Assembly (NCBI RefSeq): GCF_028281305.1
Contig: NZ_JANQKD010000012.1
Location: forward strand, 1-64,000
Direction: 5' to 3'
Source of the DNA: Pelagibius sp.
Lineage (GTDB): Bacteria; Pseudomonadota; Alphaproteobacteria; Kiloniellales; Kiloniellaceae
DNA: 64,000 nt
Made by a program: the position numbers and the translations under genes
Shown here: piece after piece, positions 46,368 to 56,459 of the stretch
How the letters are laid out: the number at the start of each line of letters is the position of its first letter
Numbering within the stretch: the first letter of the stretch is position 1
The notes under the pieces: generated by a model
What the model was told of the DNA's origin: nothing
Databases searched by the model: none
What the model saw: the letters and a program-made list of their open reading frames with translations, nothing else

Positions 46368-47348
46368 ATGTCCCTGCTGGAAAACATCCGGGTCTTCGTG
46401 AGCGTGGTGGAGCAGGACTCCATGTCAGCGGCCGGGCGGCAGCTCCGTCTTTCCCCGGCCGTCGTCAGCCATCGGATCCAATCCCTGGAATCGCATCTCG
46501 GGGTACGCCTGCTGAACCGCACGACACGGCGGGTGCAGCCCACCGAACAGGGCCTTGCCTTCTACCAGGCCTGCCAGGACGTGATGGCAGCGGTGGAGCG
46601 GGCGGAGAACGTCGCCGCCGGTGCCGGCGGCGCACCACAGGGAACGCTGCGCGTGACTGCGCCGCTCGGCTTTGCCCGCCGCATCCTCGCGCCCCTGGTC
46701 CCGGTCTTCCAGGCGGCCCACCCGCAGGTGACCCTGCAACTGAGGCTCTCGGAACACATCATCGATCTGCTGACGGAGTCGGTGGATGTCGCCGTGCGCA
46801 TGGCGATCCTCTCCGACTCCTCGCTGATCGCCCGCAAGGTGGTGGACTGCGAGCGGCTGCTCTGTGCCGCGCCGGCCTACCTCTCCGATGCCGGCAGGCC
46901 GGCGACGCCGGAAGACCTCCTGGACCACAACTGCCTGCTGCTGCGGTTCGCCGGCTCCCAGCAATACCGCTGGACTCTGCAGTCGGACGGCGGCCCGCGC
47001 ACGCTGTCGGTCCAGGGCCGCTTCGATGCCGATGACGGCGACGTGCTCACCGATTGGGCCTTGGAGGGCCGGGGCATCGTGCTGAAGCCGCTCTGGGAGG
47101 TGGCCCACCATCTGCGCAGCGAGCGGCTGGTGCCTGTGCTGCTCGACCATCCGCCGGACCCGGTTGCCCTCAGCATCCTCTATCCCCACCGCCGCCTGCT
47201 GCCCGCGCGGGTGAAAGCCTTCGCCGATTTCGCCGTGCCGCACTTCACCGCTGCCATCAAGACACAGCTCGACGGCCTGAGCCTGAAGGCGCTGGCCCAG
47301 CAGGCGGCAAAACCGGCGAAGAAGAGGAACCGCCGCAGCCGCACCTAA
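46368..47348 (+). CDS. LysR-family transcriptional regulator
   Basis: A 326-residue LysR regulator of the CrgA/DsdC-like subgroup. The helix-turn-helix reads LLENIRVFVSVVEQDSMSAA to LSPAVVSHRIQSLESHLGVR then LLNRTTRRVQPTEQG. The effector domain follows (GTLRVTAPLGFARR, VDVAVRMAILSDSSLI), and the C-terminal 40 residues are a Lys/Arg-rich tail (AAKPAKKRNRRSRT) uncommon in the family. It diverges from puuD, so control of urate breakdown is likely but inferred. Its stop overlaps the thiD stop by 4 bases on the opposite strand. Confidence 0.92.
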   Translation: MSLLENIRVFVSVVEQDSMSAAGRQLRLSPAVVSHRIQSLESHLGVRLLNRTTRRVQPTEQGLAFYQACQDVMAAVERAENVAAGAGGAPQGTLRVTAPLGFARRILAPLVPVFQAAHPQVTLQLRLSEHIIDLLTESVDVAVRMAILSDSSLIARKVVDCERLLCAAPAYLSDAGRPATPEDLLDHNCLLLRFAGSQQYRWTLQSDGGPRTLSVQGRFDADDGDVLTDWALEGRGIVLKPLWEVAHHLRSERLVPVLLDHPPDPVALSILYPHRRLLPARVKAFADFAVPHFTAAIKTQLDGLSLKALAQQAAKPAKKRNRRSRT

Positions 47349-48088
47349 CCTGCCGAGGCGATGCGCTGCTGAACGAAGGCTTTCGCGGCTTCGCAGGCCG
47401 CCGCCGGCGGCTGACCGGCGGCCAGGCCCGCGGCAAGGGCGCTGGCCAGTGTGCAGCCGGTGCCGCGCAGGCTGACCGGCGCGCGCGGCGCGGCGAAGCA
47501 GCGGAGGCTGCCATCGGCGGCGAACAAGCGGTCAACCGCCTCCGCCCCCTCGGCGTGGCCGCCCTTCATCAGCACCGCGCGCGGCCCGCAGGCGAGCAGC
47601 GCTTCGGCCTGGGCCGCAATCTCCGCCGCCGTGGAGGCCGCCGGAAGGCCGGCGAGCAGTGCCGCCTCCGGCAGATTGGGGGTGAGGATCTCGACGATCG
47701 GCAACAGCTCCTGCTTCATGGCGTCACGGCCCGCAGTGTCCAGGAGTTCGACGCCGGAGGACGACGCCAGCACCGGGTCCAGCACCACGGGCAGCCGGGG
47801 CCAGGCGGACAACACGGCGGCGACCGCCTCCACCGCCTGCGCAGCGCCCAGCATGCCGATCTTGACGGCGCCGGTCGGTCCGGTCTCGAGCGCGGCCTCA
47901 AGCTGGGCGGCGACCAGGGACGCCGGCATCTGCTCAACCGCCGTCACGCGGCCGTCGGTCTGCGCGGTCACCGCCGTGACCACCGGGCGGGCCGACCCGC
48001 CCAGCGCCGTGATGGTAGCAACGTCGCGCGCGAGGCCGGCGCCGCCGCTGGAATCGCTGCCGGCAATGACGATGACGGGCAGCGCCAT
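47345..48088 (-). CDS. thiD: Hydroxymethylpyrimidine/phosphomethylpyrimidine kinase
   Basis: A 247-residue ribokinase-fold enzyme that phosphorylates HMP and HMP-phosphate in thiamine synthesis. Motifs include VIVIAGSDSSGGAGLARD (substrate loop), AVKIGMLG, VVLDPVLASSSG, LTPNLPEAALL and the anion-hole/catalytic RGTGCTLASALAAGLA. The first motif has LARD where most ThiD have IQAD. It is last in thiCOSGED, 3 bp after thiE. Length is normal for monofunctional ThiD. Confidence 0.93.
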   Translation of the reverse strand: MALPVIVIAGSDSSGGAGLARDVATITALGGSARPVVTAVTAQTDGRVTAVEQMPASLVAAQLEAALETGPTGAVKIGMLGAAQAVEAVAAVLSAWPRLPVVLDPVLASSSGVELLDTAGRDAMKQELLPIVEILTPNLPEAALLAGLPAASTAAEIAAQAEALLACGPRAVLMKGGHAEGAEAVDRLFAADGSLRCFAAPRAPVSLRGTGCTLASALAAGLAAGQPPAAACEAAKAFVQQRIASAG

Positions 48089-48091
48089 GAC

Positions 48092-48703
48092 CTAGGCGGG
48101 CACGCGGGTCGCCGCCAGCCATTCGGCGGTCCGCGCTTCCGGGTCCGGATTGAGGGTGATGTCGGTGACGACCGCAGCAGAGTCCGCGCCGGCGTCGAAG
48201 ACCCCCGGCAGGCGCTCCGGGTTCAGCCCGCCGATGGCGACCAGCGGCCTTGCGCCGATCATCTCCTTCCACTCCCCGATCCGCTCCAGGCCCTGGGGCG
48301 CCCAGGGCATCTTCTTCAGGACGGTCGGATAGACCGGGCCCAGCGCCACGTAGTCCGGATCGTGCAGCAGGGCACGGTAGAGCTCGGCATGATCGTGGGT
48401 GGAGACACCCAGGCGCAGACCGGCGCGGCGGATCGCCGCCACGTCCGCGTTCGCAAGATCGCCCTGGCCGAGGTGGACGAAGTCGCAGCCGGTATCGATA
48501 GCGACCTGCCAGTGATCGTTGACCACGAGCTGGCAACCGTGACGCCGGCAAAGTGCTTTGGCGGCAGCCACCTCGTGGCGCAGAACATTCTCCGGCGGGT
48601 CCTTGATGCGCAACTGCACCAGCTTCACGCCCAGGGGAACGAGGCGCCGGATCCAGGCCGCGCTGTCGACGATCAGGTAGAAGCGGTCGAGGGCAACGGT
48701 CAT
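48092..48703 (-). CDS. thiE: Thiamine-phosphate synthase
   Basis: A 203-residue TIM-barrel enzyme that joins HMP pyrophosphate and thiazole phosphate to give thiamine phosphate. Seen are [47 protein letters not shown] and the C-terminal [10 protein letters not shown]. The HLGQ.D and GPV.PT motifs are diagnostic. Its ATG (48703) overlaps the thiG stop (48700-48702), indicating coupling. The open frame extends further upstream into thiG but is not used. Confidence 0.93.
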   Translation of the reverse strand: MTVALDRFYLIVDSAAWIRRLVPLGVKLVQLRIKDPPENVLRHEVAAAKALCRRHGCQLVVNDHWQVAIDTGCDFVHLGQGDLANADVAAIRRAGLRLGVSTHDHAELYRALLHDPDYVALGPVYPTVLKKMPWAPQGLERIGEWKEMIGARPLVAIGGLNPERLPGVFDAGADSAAVVTDITLNPDPEARTAEWLAATRVPA

Positions 48704-49470
48704 CCCAGCACCGCCTTTCCGAGAACAGGGGTGGAGGGCGCGGCCATGTCGCGCGGCTCCATCGGATCGGCTTCGTAGGCCTGCCGCCCTGCCGCAACCG
48801 CCTGTCCGAAGGCCCGCGCCATGGCGACCGGATCGCCGGCCTTGGCGACCGCGGTGTTCAGCAGAACGGCGTCGTAGCCCAGCTCCATCGCCCGCGCCGC
48901 CTGGGACGGCAGGCCGAGACCGGCGTCGACAATCAGGGGCACGTCGGGAAAGTGGGCGCGCAGGCTGCGCAGGCCGTAAGGATTGTTGAGGCCGCGCGCG
49001 GTGCCGATGGGCGCGCCCCAGGGCATCAGCACCCGGCAGCCTGCGGCGAGCAGACGCTCCGCGACCACCAGGTCCTCGGTGGTGTAGGGGAAGACGGCAA
49101 ACCCTTCCTCCGTCAGAATGCGTGCCGCTTCCACCAGCCCGAAAACATCCGGGCAGAGCGTATCGTTCTCGCCGATGACCTCCAGCTTGATCCAGGGGGT
49201 TCCGAAGACCTCCCGCGCCATCTGGGCGGTGGTCACCGCCTCGGCCACGCTGTGGCAGCCGGCGGTGTTGGGCAGCACGCGGACGCCGAGGGAGCGGATC
49301 AGCGACCAGAAGGCCTCGCCCTGACGTTCGCCCGCGGCCTCCCTGCGCAGGCAGACGGTGACGACCTGCGTTTCCGAGACGCGCACCGCCTCCGCCAGAA
49401 TAGCGGGCGACGGGTACTGCGCCGTCCCCAGCAGCAGACGCGCGGTAAGATCGACGCCATAGAGATTCAT
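48700..49470 (-). CDS. thiG: Thiazole synthase
   Basis: A 256-residue TIM-barrel enzyme that forms the thiazole phosphate from deoxyxylulose phosphate, glycine imine and ThiS thiocarboxylate. Landmarks: [27 protein letters not shown] with the Schiff-base Lys, and [23 protein letters not shown] at 49470 has GGAGGGTG upstream; a GTG three codons earlier is possible. It follows thiS by 5 bp and overlaps thiE. Confidence 0.95.
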   Translation of the reverse strand: MNLYGVDLTARLLLGTAQYPSPAILAEAVRVSETQVVTVCLRREAAGERQGEAFWSLIRSLGVRVLPNTAGCHSVAEAVTTAQMAREVFGTPWIKLEVIGENDTLCPDVFGLVEAARILTEEGFAVFPYTTEDLVVAERLLAAGCRVLMPWGAPIGTARGLNNPYGLRSLRAHFPDVPLIVDAGLGLPSQAARAMELGYDAVLLNTAVAKAGDPVAMARAFGQAVAAGRQAYEADPMEPRDMAAPSTPVLGKAVLG

Positions 49471-49475
49471 CGCCC

Positions 49476-49673
49476 TCACCCTCCCTGCATGGGGACGAGC
49501 ACTTCCAGGCTGTCTCCCTCCCGCAGGACCACGGTGGCCCGCGCGGTGCGCGGCACAAAGGCACCGTTGACCGCCGTGGCAACGCTCTTGTTCTTGAAGC
49601 TGAGCTCGCCCAGCAAGGCCTCCAGCGAGGCGCTGGTCACCTCACGCGGGCGACCGTTCACGATGATCTTCAT
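49476..49673 (-). CDS. thiS: Sulfur carrier protein ThiS
   Basis: A 65-residue ubiquitin-like protein, [12 protein letters not shown] to VPMQGG, whose C-terminal Gly-Gly is adenylated and thiocarboxylated to donate sulfur to Thi[16 protein letters not shown] is the conserved middle part. Its 5' end overlaps the thiO 3' end by 32 bases. No thiF lies in the operon, so another adenylating enzyme (for example a MoeB-like one elsewhere) must serve it. Confidence 0.93.
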   Translation of the reverse strand: MKIIVNGRPREVTSASLEALLGELSFKNKSVATAVNGAFVPRTARATVVLREGDSLEVLVPMQGG

Positions 49674-50685
49674 CCATGATCTCCGGTATGAAGCTTGGAT
49701 CGGCGACAACCTCCGCCAGCATGCGTGCGCAGGCCGGGGCCAGCAGGAAGCCGTGCCGGAACAGCCCGTTCACGTAGAGCCGCCGGCCGCGCCGGCGAAG
49801 GCGCGGCAGGTTGTCGGGAAAGGCCGGACGCAGATCGGCGCCGGTCTCGACGATCTCCGCCTCGGCAAAGGCGGGATGCAGGGCATAGGCGGCATTCAGC
49901 AGATCGACGACGCCGCGCGCGGTGACGCCGCCGCGGTCCTCCGACTCGATCTGGGTGGCGCCCAGCATGTAGAGGCCTTCAAATTGGTTCGGGGGGTCGC
50001 GCGGGACGAGATAGAGCGGGTGGCGGGGATGCAGCAGGCGTAGCGGCCGGGTGATCCGAACGTCGCGGGCGCGGATCATCAGCATCTCGCCCCGCACGCC
50101 GCGCAGATCCGTCAGCGCATCGCGGGCCGCAAAACCACGGGCATCGACGACGAGGCCGCGCGGCAGATGGTCGGCTTCCGTGCGGTAGCGGATGATCCCG
50201 CCCAGGCCGCAGAAGCGGCGGCTGAGCGCAGCCATGGCCGCCCGCGGATCGAGATGCGCTTCCTGTGGGAAGTAGAGGGCGCGCGTGAAGCGCCCGGCCA
50301 GCGCCGGCTCCAGGGCGGCAATGCCGCCGTCGTTCAGCAGGTGGTGCACGCCGGGCTGCGCGGCCGTACGCCGGGCGAAGCGGTCCAGTTCGGGACCGTC
50401 GCGCGCCGCAGCCAGCACCAGGGAGCCACGCCGCTCCACCCCCGGCACCCGGTCGGCCCACCAGCCGATCGCCTCCTGCCCCAGGCGCACGACGGGCTCC
50501 TCCGCCGTCTCGCCTTCGCACCAGGGCGCCAGCATGCCCCCGGCATACCAGGAACAGGACTGGCGTCCCGGACCGAGCCCGCGTTCGACCACCGTCACCG
50601 GATGGCCGCGCTCGCGCAGCGCCACGGCGGCGCAGAGGCCGGCAACACCGCCCCCGACCACCGTGATCACTTGCCTTTCCGCCAT
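49642..50685 (-). CDS. thiO: Glycine oxidase ThiO
   Basis: A 347-residue FAD-dependent amine oxidase that makes glycine imine for thiazole synthesis. VITVVGGGVAGLCAAVALRE is the FAD-binding turn; YAGGMLAPWCEGE, DARGF and the C-terminal LYVNGLFRHGFLLAP are ThiO hallmarks. The start at 50685 gives the Rossmann motif at the N-terminus. It lies 5 bp after thiC and overlaps thiS by 32 bp. Confidence 0.93.
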   Translation of the reverse strand: MAERQVITVVGGGVAGLCAAVALRERGHPVTVVERGLGPGRQSCSWYAGGMLAPWCEGETAEEPVVRLGQEAIGWWADRVPGVERRGSLVLAAARDGPELDRFARRTAAQPGVHHLLNDGGIAALEPALAGRFTRALYFPQEAHLDPRAAMAALSRRFCGLGGIIRYRTEADHLPRGLVVDARGFAARDALTDLRGVRGEMLMIRARDVRITRPLRLLHPRHPLYLVPRDPPNQFEGLYMLGATQIESEDRGGVTARGVVDLLNAAYALHPAFAEAEIVETGADLRPAFPDNLPRLRRRGRRLYVNGLFRHGFLLAPACARMLAEVVADPSFIPEIMDEDHRERSPA

Positions 50686-50690
50686 GGCGG

Positions 50691-52792
<2,102 letters not shown>

Positions 52793-52919
52793 CTACTGCG
52801 TTAATCATTGGTTGCCGGGCGCCGGCTGTCAACCCGCCGTCATGTGTTTAGTCGGAACGCTCAAGAACAAGGCTGCAAACGGCCCGGCGTGGCACGGCGA
52901 GCTTTGTCAGGCGCCGCCG

Positions 52920-53534
52920 CTATGGCTTCGGTTCCCTGATCATCGGGTAGAGGATGGGCGACGAGCCGGCCTGGATCTTGCCGATCACCCTGAAATCGAA
53001 CCGCTGATAGAGGGCGACGTTGCGCAGGCTGGTGCCTTCAAGATAGGCGATACAGCCCTCAGCATCGCACCGTGCGAGACCCTGAGTCAGGATAGCGGAC
53101 CCGAGGCCGGTGTTCCAATGGGTCGGGTCGGCCGCGATCAGCGGCAGGTACCAGCAGGGCCGGTCCCGGGGGTGATAGTCGTCCATCAAGGCGAAGACGG
53201 CAGCGACGTCGCCGGCGATTCTCTGCGCCACGGTCTCCGCAAAGATCTCCTCGATGGCCGCACCGTCCGGCATCGCATCGGGCGGCAGCCAGAGCGCCGC
53301 CGCCTTGCCACCCTCTGCGATGCAGGCCGAGCCGGCAGAGAAGGCCGCGCCGCCGAACGCCGCCGCGAAGCGCGGCATGGTCTTGAGATAAACCTCCGGG
53401 TCGGGCCAGGACCAGCGCGCCATCGGGTCGGCGGCAAACCCGAGTGTCAGCGTGTCGAGCGTCCTCTGTCGATCTCTGCCGGAGGCAACCTCAATTCTTG
53501 GTGCTGGCCCCGGTGCTGACCCTGGTGCCGCCAT
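52920..53534 (-). CDS. GNAT-family N-acetyltransferase
   Basis: A 204-residue acetyltransferase. The acetyl-CoA-binding region is WYLPLIAADPTHWNTGLGSA then ILTQGL, a variant of the Q/RxxGxG/A loop, followed by AYLEGTSLRNVALYQRFDF, typical of the GNAT C-terminal half in the group related to phosphinothricin or drug acetyltransferases. ATG at 53534 has GAGGAGG upstream; the frame extends 14 codons further without support. Substrate unknown. Confidence 0.85.
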   Translation of the reverse strand: MAAPGSAPGPAPRIEVASGRDRQRTLDTLTLGFAADPMARWSWPDPEVYLKTMPRFAAAFGGAAFSAGSACIAEGGKAAALWLPPDAMPDGAAIEEIFAETVAQRIAGDVAAVFALMDDYHPRDRPCWYLPLIAADPTHWNTGLGSAILTQGLARCDAEGCIAYLEGTSLRNVALYQRFDFRVIGKIQAGSSPILYPMIREPKP

Positions 53535-53709
53535 AAAAATCCCTCCTCGTGGTGCGGGTCGGCGGCGCTGAAGCATGCTCTAGCCGAACCCTGCCTTTCG
53601 ACGAAGGTCAATCGCCCCTCCTTTCCGGCCAGAACAGGGCGTATCGGTGGTATGGCGGCAGCACGCCACCCATGGCAGACTGCTCAAGCCGCGCCACGCG
53701 CTCATCGCT

Positions 53710-54741
53710 ATGACTTCCCGACACAAGCCTGTCTCCCAGAGAACCGTTCCCATCGTCGTCTTCGACGGCGTGAACCTGCTGGATGTCGCCGGTCCGATGC
53801 AGGTTTTTGCCGATGCCCTCCTGCCGGACGGCGGCCCTGCCTATGACTGCTTCCTGATCGCGGCGCGCGCCCGCGGTGTCTTGGCAGACACCGGCGTGGC
53901 GCTGCCGGCCCGTCCCTTCGCGAGCCTCAAACGGCAGCCCATCGACACGCTGCTGGTGATGGGCGGCGACGATGCGGAAAGCCCGGCGCAGGACCGCAAG
54001 CTGGTGAATGGCGTCACCCGCCTTGCCGGCCGCAGCCGGCGCGTCGGTGCTGTCTGCACCGGAACCTTCATTCTCGCCGCTACCGGCCTGCTGGCCGGTC
54101 GCCGTGCCGTCACCCACTGGAGTGCCTGCGCGCGGCTGCGCAGCCTTTATTCCGATATCGCTGTAGAGGTCGATCCGATCTTCATAAAGGACGGCCACCT
54201 TTGGACCTCTGGCGGTGTTACCGCCGGGATCGACCTGGCGCTGGCCATGGTCGCGGAGGATCTGGGCCGGCCGGCGGCGCTGCGGACCGCCAAGCGCCTG
54301 GTGATGCCGATGCTGCGGCCCGGCGGCCAGGCGCAGTTCAGCAGCCTGCTGACCATTCAGTGTGCCGACGCCACGGGCCGCTTCGAGGCGTTGCATGCCT
54401 GGATGGCCGATAACCTCGCGGCCGACCTGAGAGTCGAGCGCCTGGCCGAGCGCGTGCACATGAGCCCTCGCAGCTTCGCCCGCCATTACAGGGAGGTGAC
54501 CCGCCGCACCCCGGCCAAGGCGGTGGAGGCCATGCGCATCGACGCGGCCAAGGCGCTGCTGGAAGGCACCGCCCAATCGGTCACCGCGGTGGCCCGGGCC
54601 TGCGGCTTCGGCAACGAAGAGCGGATGCGCCGCGCCTTCCTGCGCAGCGTGAAAGTCGCCCCCAGCGCCTACCGTGCCGCCTTCGGCGCCCCGGCCGCGA
54701 GTTCGGCCAGCAGGGTGTCTGTCGTCGCCAGCCGGCAGTAG
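53710..54741 (+). CDS. GlxA-family transcriptional regulator (DJ-1/PfpI plus AraC HTH)
   Basis: A 343-residue regulator. The N-terminal DJ-1/PfpI-like amidotransferase domain has VFDGVNLLDVAGPMQVFADA and the nucleophile-elbow region GAVCTGTFILAATGLL; the C-terminal AraC domain has two helix-turn-helices (LRVERLAERVHMSPRSFARH and VTAVARACGFGNEERMRRAF). This is the GlxA layout. The 3' end overlaps the convergent isochorismatase gene by 73 bp. It may regulate that gene or the SDR gene next to it. Confidence 0.92.
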   Translation: MTSRHKPVSQRTVPIVVFDGVNLLDVAGPMQVFADALLPDGGPAYDCFLIAARARGVLADTGVALPARPFASLKRQPIDTLLVMGGDDAESPAQDRKLVNGVTRLAGRSRRVGAVCTGTFILAATGLLAGRRAVTHWSACARLRSLYSDIAVEVDPIFIKDGHLWTSGGVTAGIDLALAMVAEDLGRPAALRTAKRLVMPMLRPGGQAQFSSLLTIQCADATGRFEALHAWMADNLAADLRVERLAERVHMSPRSFARHYREVTRRTPAKAVEAMRIDAAKALLEGTAQSVTAVARACGFGNEERMRRAFLRSVKVAPSAYRAAFGAPAASSASRVSVVASRQ

Positions 54742-55355
54742 CCCTGCAGCGTCCCCAGCGCGGTCCGGTGGACGTCTTCGCTGAAAGACGTGCTGGCGTC
54801 GCGCACCAGGGTCACCAGGTAGCCGAGGTCGCAGGCGTCGCGCACCGCGCTCTGCACGCAGTGATCGCTTCGAATGCCGCAGATGACGAGCTGGCGGACA
54901 CCGAGGTTGCGCAGGACGTAGTCGATGTTGGTCGAGATGAAGACCGACGAGGAGGACTTCGGCAGCACGATCTCGTCCGCGCCGGGCGTCAGTTCGTCGA
55001 CCACCCGCCCCTCCCAGGCGCCCTTGGGGATGTTGAAGCCGCTGATCTTGTAGTCGAGGCTGCGGTCGCGCCCGTCCAGGGTCAGGCTTTCGATGGTGGT
55101 GTAGAGCACCTCCGCCCCCGCGGCGCGGCAGGCCGCCTGCAGCCGCTGGATGTTCGGGACCGTGGTTTCCTCCAGGCGCCGGAAGTAGGCGCCGTAGTCG
55201 ATCTCGTCCGTCTCAGGCGACAGCAGCGCCATTTCGCCGCCATCGGGACGCACGCAAAAGTTCTGCATGTCGACGACCAGCAAGCCCGTCTGCAGCGGGT
55301 CGAGAGGAAGATCGCGGGTCGGCGGTTGGGTCTCGGACATGGGCGCAGTGGACAT
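54669..55355 (-). CDS. Isochorismatase-family cysteine hydrolase
   Basis: A 228-residue cysteine hydrolase. The catalytic triad is seen as Asp in LLVVDMQN, Lys in EIVLPKSSSSVF and Cys in GIRSDHCVQSA. The sequence between is like peroxyureidoacrylate- or nicotinamidase-type members, but specificity cannot be assigned. ATG at 55340 (MSETQP) is an alternative start. Its last 73 bases are antisense to the end of the glxA-type gene. The SDR gene upstream on the same strand is 10 bp away, so they form an operon. Confidence 0.9.
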   Translation of the reverse strand: MSTAPMSETQPPTRDLPLDPLQTGLLVVDMQNFCVRPDGGEMALLSPETDEIDYGAYFRRLEETTVPNIQRLQAACRAAGAEVLYTTIESLTLDGRDRSLDYKISGFNIPKGAWEGRVVDELTPGADEIVLPKSSSSVFISTNIDYVLRNLGVRQLVICGIRSDHCVQSAVRDACDLGYLVTLVRDASTSFSEDVHRTALGTLQGYCRLATTDTLLAELAAGAPKAAR

Positions 55356-55365
55356 GAGTGTGGCG

Positions 55366-56190
55366 TCAGCCCCGGTCGAACTTGTCGGCCCAGTCCTTGT
55401 GCCAGCGCGACAGCGGCGGGCGGTTTTCGATGATGTCGCCGGCGGCCCAGAGCATGCGCTTGTGGTCCATCTCCGCCGTCACCTCGTCGTCCGGGCAGAT
55501 TATGTAGAAGTCGCCGCGGTCCAACGCCTCCAGCATGACATCGATCACCTGTTCCGGCAGCCAGGCGCCGGGCTTGTGCTCGCGCTTACCCGTGGTGGTC
55601 CAGCCGGGCACCAGCAGGTGGGCCGAGACCTGGCAGCCCTCGGTGTTGCGCAGGCGGTGCTGCAGTTGCTCGGTGTAGGTTTTCAAGGCCGACTTGGTGA
55701 CGTTGTAGATCGTGTTGCCCGGCGGATTGGTGATGCCCTGCTTGGAGCCGGTGTTGACGATGGCCGCCGGCTCCCCCTGCGCCATCATGCGCGGCAGGAA
55801 GGCGCGCTCGGCCACCACCGCGGCCCAGAAGTTCACCGCCATGGTCTGGCGCCAGTCGCCCAGATCCTCGCGCGCCCCGCCGGAGACCCGAACGGCAGCG
55901 TTGTTCATCAGGATGTCGCAGCGCCCGAAGCGCTGGTCGGTGGCCTCCGCCAGCGCGGCGATGGCGTCTTCGGAGGCGACGTCGGTGGGAACCGCCAGAA
56001 CGTCCTCCGCGCCGCCCGCGGCCAGCGCCGCCACCGCAGCCGCCGCGTCTTCCAGCGCCGCCGCCTCGACGTCGGCCAGCACGGTCTTCAGGCCCATCTC
56101 GGCGAAGCGCTTGCAGGCGGCCAGGCCGATGCCGGAGGCCGCGCCGGTCACCACCGCGACACGGCCGGGTTGAAGAAAAGATGCAGTCAT
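55366..56190 (-). CDS. SDR-family NAD(P)-dependent oxidoreductase
   Basis: A 274-residue classical SDR. VAVVTGAASGIGLAACKRFA, ADVEAA, ILMNNAAV, the catalytic Ser in IVNTGSKQG and YNVTKSALKTYTEQL with Tyr and Lys are all present; HLLVPGWTTTGK follows. The Asp after strand two suggests NAD. The final 40 residues, DHKRMLWAAGDIIENRPPLS then RWHKDW, mark a subgroup common in proteobacteria. It precedes the isochorismatase-family gene on the same strand and diverges from the halogenase gene. Confidence 0.9.
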   Translation of the reverse strand: MTASFLQPGRVAVVTGAASGIGLAACKRFAEMGLKTVLADVEAAALEDAAAAVAALAAGGAEDVLAVPTDVASEDAIAALAEATDQRFGRCDILMNNAAVRVSGGAREDLGDWRQTMAVNFWAAVVAERAFLPRMMAQGEPAAIVNTGSKQGITNPPGNTIYNVTKSALKTYTEQLQHRLRNTEGCQVSAHLLVPGWTTTGKREHKPGAWLPEQVIDVMLEALDRGDFYIICPDDEVTAEMDHKRMLWAAGDIIENRPPLSRWHKDWADKFDRG

Positions 56191-56459
56191 CGCACGCGCT
56201 CCCCCTGCTGCGGCGGACGGAAAGAACCAGGTCCGATCCTAAGTCTGGCAAAAAACCGCGCCGCCTCAAAGCCAAAGCACCCCTCGATCGGCCATCCCCC
56301 GAAAGAACCGCCGGCCATGGCGGCTCGCCCGTTGACCCAGGTTTGCCACAGGCGCAAGCTGACGCTCGGACGTTTTGGCTAGGAGGGGCTGGCCAGGAAG
56401 GCACCACGGTTCAATTAGTCGAGCCGCAGAAGAGCCTGTCCGGAGGGGGGAAAGACATC

